Shown in pieces: positions 22,968-30,879 of a stretch of DNA of 64,000 nt; position 1 is the first letter of the stretch; every line of letters starts with the position of its first letter. The notes beneath the pieces are model-generated. The model searched no databases, had not been told where the DNA came from, and saw only the letters and a program-made list of their open reading frames with translations. Source of the DNA: Comamonadaceae bacterium (GTDB taxonomy: Bacteria; Pseudomonadota; Gammaproteobacteria; Burkholderiales; Burkholderiaceae_C); the NCBI GenBank assembly GCA_947447355.1, contig CANFJF010000005.1:33839-97838 (forward strand), in the 5' to 3' direction. A program made the position numbers and the translations under genes.

Positions 22968-23735
22968 TTATGGATAAAAATTCAACTCAACATTTGCGCT
23001 CAGTTCTTTTTCGTGAACAACCAGCGTGATGTCTTCGCCCAATGGCTCAAGAATGGCCAAGGAGGCCATGCAACCGATCGGCGAGGTGATTGGCATCACC
23101 ACTGCCCGAGAGGCCAATGCCGTGATATCTGGTGTTTGATGAGCATCAAACTCAACCTTCCAGTGCCCCTGTGGATCAGGGACAAACCGCAGACGCGGAT
23201 GGGCGCTAGAGAGCCCCGATCCAACGGCCTTGAAAAACGCTTCAAGTGCCGTCCAGTGACGGTAAAAAGTAGTTGTGGGGCTGTGTTTTTTGTTTGCCAA
23301 TACTGACGCCGAACAGTCCACAAAAGGACTCAGCAGCGCGAAATCTAGCGGCTCAGTGCCGACGCTCTCTGCATCAACACCAACGGGCACATCGGCAGAC
23401 GCTGCAAAAACAACACCCCTGCGCGTGTGCGAATGACTGAAATGAATCGGCGGATGTTTCGGCGCTATCAGCTGTGGCTTGCCGTTTTCGTCATACGTGA
23501 AAACAAGCGCAGTGGGTGCGACATCCAGCATGACTGCGAGCGCTAGTCGCCGCAAGCCATGGGCCAGTACGTAAGCATTTCGATCTGCGGCTTGTCTGAA
23601 TTTGAAGGCTTGAGAACGCTCTGTCAAGTCCAGTAAATTGGTGAGGTCGCGCCACTGCGCCGGCTCAACATCGCTAGGGCTTGCTCTCCATATTTGGATA
23701 TGGCATCTTCTCTTTACACGCACGCGGCTCTCCAC
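22968..23735 (-). CDS. Sfp-type 4'-phosphopantetheinyl transferase
   Basis: FSHSHTRRGVVFA, VGVDAES, WTALEAFFKAVGSGLS; last gene upstream in the NRPS-PKS operon; GTG start. Confidence 0.92.
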   Translation of the reverse strand: MESRVRVKRRCHIQIWRASPSDVEPAQWRDLTNLLDLTERSQAFKFRQAADRNAYVLAHGLRRLALAVMLDVAPTALVFTYDENGKPQLIAPKHPPIHFSHSHTRRGVVFAASADVPVGVDAESVGTEPLDFALLSPFVDCSASVLANKKHSPTTTFYRHWTALEAFFKAVGSGLSSAHPRLRFVPDPQGHWKVEFDAHQTPDITALASRAVVMPITSPIGCMASLAILEPLGEDITLVVHEKELSANVELNFYP

Positions 23736-23752
23736 ACCAGATTAAATAACCG

Positions 23753-23811
23753 GTGCATATGAAGCAGATCAACCCAAGGAAATTTTCCGCGTTGATCTAG
23801 TCCGAATGCAC
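23753..23811. promoter_or_regulatory. Concentric nested inverted repeat upstream of the biosynthetic operon
   Basis: GTGCAT-N7-AGATCAAC-N4-GGAAA-T-TTTCC-N2-GTTGATCT-N7-ATGCAC. Confidence 0.6.
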
Positions 23812-23943
23812 GTTGTTATTAACGGTGAAACGCTGCGCTATGGATGTAGGACAAAGGAAACTCTACGTGCCCGCCAAGTCAAGCATGTCGCTCAGTGATG
23901 AGCCTCAAGGACGAGTCCCGATGCTCATCAACAAATTAAGACC

Positions 23944-24378
23944 TTACGGCTTGATGTAGGCGTAACCTTCTCGCGCCTGCAGGCGTGCAACACGAACAAC
24001 GCCGGATGGCGTGAAGTCTGCATCCAGAATGAACTTGTCTTTGCCAATCCCTCGGTTTTTGAGCGTGATTTCACAGACTTCAAAACGCACATTGCGGGCC
24101 TTCAGGGCCGACACCAAAGAGGCATAGTCGATGTTTGGATTGGCTTTGTCTTTGGCGCCTTCCAGCAAAAAATCAACGCCATCGGCATGCGTCACCACAA
24201 TGATCTGCGTGTCCGGCGCTTCATCCAAATGATTGCGGATATTGCGCAGGCCCTTGGTCGCCTGTTGAGCCGAATTGTCGATGTGATAAACCACTTTGTC
24301 ACCGGCGGCCTGGGCGACCGAGCAGGCCGCCAGCACAGCACAAAGAAGTAGTTTTTGAAGCATTGAACCAGTCGACAT
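23944..24378 (-). CDS. DsrE family protein (periplasmic)
   Basis: Signal peptide; VVYHIDNSAQQATKGLRNIRNHLDEAPDTQIIVVTHADGVDFLLEGAKD typical of DsrE-like proteins. Confidence 0.85.
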   Translation of the reverse strand: MSTGSMLQKLLLCAVLAACSVAQAAGDKVVYHIDNSAQQATKGLRNIRNHLDEAPDTQIIVVTHADGVDFLLEGAKDKANPNIDYASLVSALKARNVRFEVCEITLKNRGIGKDKFILDADFTPSGVVRVARLQAREGYAYIKP

Positions 24379-24537
24379 TTTTATTCCTTGTGTATCGCCC
24401 AAGATGGGGCCTATTGACTCAACATGACAGTCTATCGCCTCTTACTCATGGACCGGCAACCTAGGCTGAAACTGCTGAGCTTGTTCGGATATGCTCGTAG
24501 ATACACACTCCTACATCCCGAATGCTGATTGTTTTTT

Positions 24538-26109
24538 ATGCGTAAATTGACCGAGTCCCACAAGCACTGGCTGATGATGGCCGCCTTGTGGTGCTTTTTG
24601 CTCTTTTTGGCGGTCCTCAGGCCAATGGCGCTACCGGACGAAGGGCGCTATGCAGAGGTGAGCCGGTGGATGCTGGTCTCCGGCGATTGGCTGGTGCCAC
24701 GGCTGGACGGGCTGCCTTTCTTTCACAAACCGCCCTTGCTGCATTGGCTGCAATCCATCACTTTCGCCATCACCGGCGTGAGCGTCTGGTCTGCCCGACT
24801 GGTGCCCGCCTTGCACGCCGGCTTGATGCTGATCGGCATCTATTGGGCGACCCGCAAAATCGCTGGTGAAGCCACCGCAGGCCGATCCATTGTGATGCTC
24901 GGCAGCAGCCTGACTTTCCTGTTCGCGGGTCAGTTCATCAACCATGACATCCTCGTCGCCACTTGGATCAGTGCCGCCATAGGCTGCTTTGCCTTTGCGT
25001 TCTCGGACAGCAAGAGCGCAGGCAAAGTGGATGCTGCCTGGGCGCGCTGGGGGTTTGTCGCTTGCGCCTTGGCCGTGTTGAGCAAAGGTTTGATTGGCCT
25101 GGTCTTGCCGGGCATGGTCATCTTCATCTGGCTGCTCTGGACTCGACAGTTCGGCAAAGTGTGGCGATTGCCTTGGCTCAGCGGGCTGTTGCTGTTTGCC
25201 GTGATTGCCTTGCCTTGGTTTGTGCTGGCGCAGCTGAAATACCCGGGCTTTTTTGACTACATCATCATCAAGCAACACTTTGCGCGTTACACCGCCAGCA
25301 CCTTCAACAGCGTGTACCCGTGGTGGTTTTACCTGATGGCCTTGGTGATCTTATTTTTTCCTTGGTTCGTCTTCAGCCTCTTACCGCTGTTGCCCAAAAT
25401 ACGCCGACGCTTAGCGGCGGGTCCCGACCCAGACAAATCATGGACGTCACTCTGCTGGATTTGGCTGATAAGCGTCCTCATCTTTTTCTCAGTGCCCAGC
25501 TCCAAGTTGCTGGGCTATATCTTGCCGGCCGTGCCGCCGCTAACGATGTTGGCCGCGATGGGCTGGGACAAAACCATGCTGAGGGTGACACACGCGCAAC
25601 GTTGGCTTTGGGCGATCGTGGTGTTGAATTTGTCGCTCGCCTTAGTGGGTAGCCTCTTTTCCATGAAACACACCTCAGAAGTGTTGAGTCGGGATGTGGC
25701 GGCAGTATTGGCCTGCAAGGCATCCCCCAACGACACGATTTATGCCCTAGACGCTTATCCCTATGACTTGCCCTTCTACCTGCAAGTCAGCCAGCCTTTG
25801 GTGGTCGTCAGTGACTGGGAAACGTTGCGTGCGCAGGTTGGCGACAGTTGGCAGCGCGAGCTTTTTGAAAGCGCTGACTTCGACCCTGTCGCGGCACAGT
25901 CTTTGCAAACCCCAGCTCAGCTGGCGCAGGCGACAAATCAGCCCGGTCGCTGGCTGATTACCCGGATTGGCTTGGAAAAAAATCCAGCCACGTCAGGTTG
26001 GACGCTGGTCTTCAAAGGCATGGGTTGGATACTCTGGCGCTCAACGCCTGACGCCAGCCAAGCCCCCGCCGCGGGTTCAGTCAAAGGCTTGGCAGGCTGC
26101 GATCAATAA
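24538..26109 (+). CDS. ArnT-like glycosyltransferase family 39 membrane protein
   Basis: PDEGRYAEVSRWMLVSGDWLVPRLDGLPFFHKPPLLHW, multi-TM. Confidence 0.9.
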   Translation: MRKLTESHKHWLMMAALWCFLLFLAVLRPMALPDEGRYAEVSRWMLVSGDWLVPRLDGLPFFHKPPLLHWLQSITFAITGVSVWSARLVPALHAGLMLIGIYWATRKIAGEATAGRSIVMLGSSLTFLFAGQFINHDILVATWISAAIGCFAFAFSDSKSAGKVDAAWARWGFVACALAVLSKGLIGLVLPGMVIFIWLLWTRQFGKVWRLPWLSGLLLFAVIALPWFVLAQLKYPGFFDYIIIKQHFARYTASTFNSVYPWWFYLMALVILFFPWFVFSLLPLLPKIRRRLAAGPDPDKSWTSLCWIWLISVLIFFSVPSSKLLGYILPAVPPLTMLAAMGWDKTMLRVTHAQRWLWAIVVLNLSLALVGSLFSMKHTSEVLSRDVAAVLACKASPNDTIYALDAYPYDLPFYLQVSQPLVVVSDWETLRAQVGDSWQRELFESADFDPVAAQSLQTPAQLAQATNQPGRWLITRIGLEKNPATSGWTLVFKGMGWILWRSTPDASQAPAAGSVKGLAGCDQ

Positions 26110-26197
26110 GGGCAAACCCCAGTTCGCCACGACATCAAGCCGGTTTACTTTTAGACATCAACTTACCTCACCCTTTTTAACTTTGCGAGGCCTTCTG

Positions 26198-26605
26198 ATG
26201 CCGATGAAGAAACACAACCCATCCACGATGGCTCTGCCAGCCGGCGCTTACTCCAATGGGATATCTGCGCCGGGTAGCGGCCGCTGGCTGCACATTGCGG
26301 GCCAAGTAGGGATAGCCGCGGATGGCGAACTGCCAGAGGACTTCGAACAACAAGCCCATGTGGTCTGGTCAAATCTGCTGGCCGTTTTAGCAGATGCAGA
26401 CATGACAGTCGCCAACCTGGTGAAGGTGAATCATTTTTTGGTGCGACCTAATGACATGCCGGCCTATGCCACCGTGCGCGCCGGCTATTTGCTGGATGCA
26501 CGACCGGCTTCAACGGTGCTGATTGTTCAGGCCTTGGCCAAGCCTCAGTGGTTGGTAGAAGTCGACGCGGTGGCTTGGAAGTCGGACGGACAAGAGGCGG
26601 CATGA
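26198..26605 (+). CDS. RidA family protein
   Basis: PAGAYSNGISAPGSGRWLHIAGQVGIAADG, RPASTVLIVQALAKPQWLVEVDAVAW. Confidence 0.93.
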   Translation: MPMKKHNPSTMALPAGAYSNGISAPGSGRWLHIAGQVGIAADGELPEDFEQQAHVVWSNLLAVLADADMTVANLVKVNHFLVRPNDMPAYATVRAGYLLDARPASTVLIVQALAKPQWLVEVDAVAWKSDGQEAA

Positions 26606-26640
26606 GATTACCCTGCTCAGGGCGACGGCAAAACCTCTGA

Positions 26641-27243
26641 TCAGGATTTTCTAACTTGGGGTTTTCCCCCGAGACCCATCCGGTATGCCTCTAACTTAGC
26701 CTCATAGTCGGCAGCATCGCCGTAGTTCAAAAAGCGCTTGTAACGAGCATGTGTCCCCAAGACTTTGTGCGCGTGTTTGATAGGGCAGAAATATTCTTCA
26801 GTTCGCGCCAGAATTTCGGCCATGTAGCCCATGAGCCCATTGCCATATTCGCAATAAGTGCAGTGAAATTTCTCAATGAAATTGAGATAGTGCAGTTGGT
26901 GCCGATCGAACACGATGTAGTCGGCGCGTTTGACTTTGACCACGCCATAGACGGGAAAGCAAATCCATTGGTAAAGAGTGACGCACAAGTCGAGCATCAT
27001 CAGCGGAAAGATCATGGCGTAGATGACAGGCCCGGTGATCAGATTCTGGGGACGGTTGGTCACCACCCACCGGAAAAAACCGGTCTTTAGCTTTTTGTGG
27101 GCCGCCTTGACTGAGCTTTCAAACTCAACGCGCTTGCCTTTGATCTCAAAAAAAATCTTGCTTTCTTGCTCATGGATGGCCGTGCGAAGTTCATCCTCCA
27201 ACTCGGCCATTTTCGCCATCAGCTGAATTACTTTGTCGTTCAT
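26641..27243 (-). CDS. Hypothetical membrane protein with Cys/His motifs
   Basis: 200 aa; hydrophobic segment FPLMMLDLCVTLYQWICFPVYG followed by CTYCEYGN...CPIKHAHK. Confidence 0.75.
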   Translation of the reverse strand: MNDKVIQLMAKMAELEDELRTAIHEQESKIFFEIKGKRVEFESSVKAAHKKLKTGFFRWVVTNRPQNLITGPVIYAMIFPLMMLDLCVTLYQWICFPVYGVVKVKRADYIVFDRHQLHYLNFIEKFHCTYCEYGNGLMGYMAEILARTEEYFCPIKHAHKVLGTHARYKRFLNYGDAADYEAKLEAYRMGLGGKPQVRKS

Positions 27244-27423
27244 AGGAGTCCAACGGTATGTGAATAGTCAGCCTATCTTAGGTCTTGACCGCGTACCACT
27301 TGGGCCAGGGGTACTCGTCAATGGGCTCAATCAGGACGCAACATCCGCTGTCGATAAATTTGGCTTTGGCACCCACAATCCGAGACCTTAGACCGCCCCC
27401 TAAGCTGTGCTCACTGTGGGTCC

Positions 27424-28203
27424 TTAAACGCCGATGGTGTATCCCCCGTTGGCAGACAAATGTTGCCCCGTGATGTAAGACGCTGCGTCTGACAGCAGAA
27501 AGCACACAGGTCTAGCCACTTCCTCTGGCGAAGCCCAGCGCCCTAACGGTATTTGGGCGAGATAGGTATCGGCAAATTTCTCGCTTCGAATGGTCTCGGT
27601 CATGGGTGTGGCCACCATCCCAAAGCTCACTGTATTGACGCGTAAGTTGTACTTGGCCCATTCTCTCGCAGCACTCATGGTCAGACCTAAAAGCCCCGCC
27701 TTGGCAGCCCCGTAATTGATCTGACCAATGGTTCCGCGCCGACCGGCATCAGACGAAATATTGACGATGGCGCCGGGAGCTTTGTCACCCGCCCTTGATC
27801 GAAAAAGCATATGACGACCAACAGCCTGAAGAAAATAAAACGACCCGGACAAATGGACGTCTATCACTTGCTGCCAATCCTCTTTTTTCATTTTCTCGAT
27901 CATGGCTGGGCGAATAATGCCGGCGTTATTCACAAGACCGTGGACGGCACCAAACTGGGCAATGGCTTGATCCACCGCGCGTTGTGCAAATTCAGCGTCC
28001 GCCACACTGCCGACGACAGGCAGCAATCTGTCCTTCCCCACTTCATCCCGAAAAGCTTCCAAAGCGCCCGCATTCAAATCAACGGCGGTGACAGTCGCGC
28101 CGAGTGACAAGGCCAATTCAGAAATTGCGCGACCGATTCCCTGCGCTGCGCCTGTGACCAAAATACATTTTCCAACCAGTGAGTTCGTTTCATCAGTCAT
28201 CAT
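27424..28203 (-). CDS. SDR family oxidoreductase
   Basis: VTGAAQGIGRAISE, YGAAKAGLLGLTMSAA (YxxxK). Confidence 0.92.
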   Translation of the reverse strand: MMTDETNSLVGKCILVTGAAQGIGRAISELALSLGATVTAVDLNAGALEAFRDEVGKDRLLPVVGSVADAEFAQRAVDQAIAQFGAVHGLVNNAGIIRPAMIEKMKKEDWQQVIDVHLSGSFYFLQAVGRHMLFRSRAGDKAPGAIVNISSDAGRRGTIGQINYGAAKAGLLGLTMSAAREWAKYNLRVNTVSFGMVATPMTETIRSEKFADTYLAQIPLGRWASPEEVARPVCFLLSDAASYITGQHLSANGGYTIGV

Positions 28204-28212
28204 TTTTCTTCC

Positions 28213-29364
28213 TCATACTGTTTCTTCTGTTCCGAGAATGACGGTCGCTTGGTGCGACAGTTCCCCGCCATTGCCGTGTGCAACAGCCAGCTTGGCATTG
28301 GCAACTTGCCGCGCTCCAGCCACCCCTGTCAGCTGTTGCGTGGCCTCTACGAGAGTGAACAATCCGTACATGCCAGGATGAACGCAAGAAAGGCCACCGC
28401 CATTCGTATTGACTGGCAATTCACCACCGGGCGCAATGCGGCCATTCTCGACAAAAGAGCCGCCTTCGCCTTTTTTGCAGAAGCCCAAGTCTTCTAAAAA
28501 CAAAATAGTGTTGATCGTGAATGCGTCATAGAGCTCGACCACATCAATATCAGCGGGCTTGACCCCTGCTTGTGCAAAAGCGCGGGGGCCTGATGCTGCA
28601 GCAGCCGTCGTGGTGAGACTGGGCATTGACGATATCGCCAGATGTGTCGTGGACTCAGCGGCACCCAGCACATACACCGGCTTGCTACTCAAGTCTTTGG
28701 CCCTGTCTGCACGGACCATCACGATGGCGGCTCCTCCATCCGTGAGCAAACAGCAATCCCTGACGCCAAACGGATCCGAGATCATCCTGGAGCCCATGTA
28801 GTCTTCCATCGACAGAGGTTCCCGCATCACAGCGTCTGGATTCAACATGGCCCATTGACGCGCAGCCAGTGCAACAGCGCCGAGCTGATCCTTGCGCGTG
28901 CCAAACTCGTGCATATGACGTGCTGCTGCCAACGCATAGGCAGAAATCGGTCGCAGCGGTTTGTAGGGCGCCTCGTAAGGGCTGGCCCGCATACTGCTGA
29001 CAAGTTTGCCGGCGCCAGAGCGCTGGTTGCTGCCGTAAGCGATCAACGCAACATTGCATTGTCCCGTTGTCAGCGCCAGCGCTGCCATCAGCACATAAGT
29101 CTGAAAAGACGAACCGCCGGTTCTGTTGTTGTCTGTTATTTTTGGACGAATACCGAGGTATTCCGATAAAGACAGGCCTGATAAAAACTCATCGGGCAAG
29201 GCCACAAAAACGCCGTCCACATCTTCTGGTTTCAGGTGAGCTGCGGCGAGGGCGCGAACAGAAGCATGAACAGCAATGTCCATGGAGCTGAGTCCAGGCG
29301 CCTGTCCCATGCCGTACGTTGCCGCACCCACAATCGCGGCTTTGGCTCGTGGAAAAGTATCCAT
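28213..29364 (-). CDS. Thiolase-superfamily (SCP2/Ltp2-like) protein
   Basis: AIVGAATYGMG, VYDAFTINTILFLEDLGFC-like core, NTNGGGLSCVHPGMYG; paralogue of 47156..48307. Confidence 0.9.
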   Translation of the reverse strand: MDTFPRAKAAIVGAATYGMGQAPGLSSMDIAVHASVRALAAAHLKPEDVDGVFVALPDEFLSGLSLSEYLGIRPKITDNNRTGGSSFQTYVLMAALALTTGQCNVALIAYGSNQRSGAGKLVSSMRASPYEAPYKPLRPISAYALAAARHMHEFGTRKDQLGAVALAARQWAMLNPDAVMREPLSMEDYMGSRMISDPFGVRDCCLLTDGGAAIVMVRADRAKDLSSKPVYVLGAAESTTHLAISSMPSLTTTAAAASGPRAFAQAGVKPADIDVVELYDAFTINTILFLEDLGFCKKGEGGSFVENGRIAPGGELPVNTNGGGLSCVHPGMYGLFTLVEATQQLTGVAGARQVANAKLAVAHGNGGELSHQATVILGTEETV

Positions 29365-29393
29365 ATGTGTCGTTCCTAAAATTGACGCTGGCG

Positions 29394-29771
29394 TTAGCTG
29401 GCTTGATGAATGGTGGTTGGAACAAAGACAACAAGGGGGCTGCCACCCTCCTGAATAATGCGAGCCTCGACACTCATGCCAATCCGAACTTCTGCCGCCG
29501 GCGATCCGTCAACACGGCTCATCATCCGGGGACCCTCTTCAAGATCAACCAGAACCACGTTGTAATCGGCGGCAGGAGGCCTCTGCCGCACGATCGTTGC
29601 CGAGTACACGCTGCCGCGTCCCGAGGCTTTGACCCACTCTAAATCTGTATCCCCGGTCAGGGGTTCGGCCACTCTCGGGTAGAAAATAAATTTCCCACTG
29701 GCTTTGGCACGCAGCAACATGAATTCGCCTTGAGCGAGATAGTCGGCATATTGTTTTTCTGGATGAATCAT
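29394..29771 (-). CDS. DUF35/OB-fold domain protein (thiolase partner)
   Basis: GSVYSATIVRQRPPAADYNVVLVDLEEGPRMMSRV typical DUF35 OB fold; adjacent to thiolase-like gene. Confidence 0.88.
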   Translation of the reverse strand: MIHPEKQYADYLAQGEFMLLRAKASGKFIFYPRVAEPLTGDTDLEWVKASGRGSVYSATIVRQRPPAADYNVVLVDLEEGPRMMSRVDGSPAAEVRIGMSVEARIIQEGGSPLVVFVPTTIHQAS

Positions 29772-29808
29772 GGTGATGTAGTCGGTTGATGGATGGACGT
29801 TCCAAACG

Positions 29809-30780
29809 TTATTGCATGGTGATATTGCCGCTCTTGATCACTTTTTGCCAAGTGATGAAGTCGTTACTGACCACTTTGCGAAAGCCTTCAAGATCGCCAC
29901 CCATGGGTGTCAACCCCAAGGTTTGCAGCTTGGCGGAAAAATCTGGATCCTTGATGATTTCGCTGGCTTCTGCATTTAAACGTTGCGCAATGCTGGCTGG
30001 CGTTCCTGCCGGCGCGAAAATCGCATACCAGCCACTCACTTCAAAGCCTGCCAGCCCGGATTCGTTCAAGGTGGGGATGTCAGGGGCGCCATCCCAGCGC
30101 GTTGGATTGCTCATCCCGATTGCTTTTAGCTTTCCGGATTTGATGTGCGGGTACGCGGTGACCATGGCATCAAAGAGCAGGTCGATCTGCCCGCCCATCA
30201 GGTCGACCAACGCAGGTCCGGCTCCTTTGTAAGGAACGTGTGTCATTGAAACGCCAGCGCGCGACTTGAACAGTTCTCCCGACAGATGGGTAATGCCGCC
30301 CGCACCCGAGGAGCCAAAGCTCACCTTGCCCGGATTCTTTTTCATGTATGCGACAAGTTCGGTCACATTGTTGGCTGGCAATGCAGGATTGGCTGCCAAC
30401 ACCATGGCCATGGCACCGATGGGGGCGAGCGGAACAAAGTCCTTCACAGGGTCAAACTTCGCTGCGGCATTCATGATTGGAGCGATGATGAGGCTGTTGG
30501 TTGTCAGTAGCAGGGTATAGCCGTCGGGTGCAGATTTCGCGACAAACTCTGACCCGATCAGGGTTCCCGCCCCCGCCTTGTTGTCGACGATCACGGGTTG
30601 CCCCAGTCGGGTTTTGAGCTTGTCCGCAAACAGTCTTGCGAGGACATCGCCGCCCCCGCCCGCAGCATAAGGCACCACAATTTTCACGGGACGAATCGGA
30701 TAGTCTGCCGCCTGTGCGACCGGAATGAACAAGAGCACTGCGAGCTTTAAAAAATGCAGTGGCCTGAATAATTTTGTCAT
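29809..30780 (-). CDS. Tripartite tricarboxylate transporter (Bug family) substrate-binding protein
   Basis: YPIRPVKIVVPYAAGGGGDVLARLFADKL, PVIVDNKAGAGTLIG. Confidence 0.93.
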   Translation of the reverse strand: MTKLFRPLHFLKLAVLLFIPVAQAADYPIRPVKIVVPYAAGGGGDVLARLFADKLKTRLGQPVIVDNKAGAGTLIGSEFVAKSAPDGYTLLLTTNSLIIAPIMNAAAKFDPVKDFVPLAPIGAMAMVLAANPALPANNVTELVAYMKKNPGKVSFGSSGAGGITHLSGELFKSRAGVSMTHVPYKGAGPALVDLMGGQIDLLFDAMVTAYPHIKSGKLKAIGMSNPTRWDGAPDIPTLNESGLAGFEVSGWYAIFAPAGTPASIAQRLNAEASEIIKDPDFSAKLQTLGLTPMGGDLEGFRKVVSNDFITWQKVIKSGNITMQ

Positions 30781-30879
30781 GTGAATCGTCTCCTCATCGG
30801 TTTTAAGAAATCTAAAAACACCTTCTGAAATTCACCTGCCAGACTGGGTGACACACCCTGCCTGCCGAGCTAAAAATAG

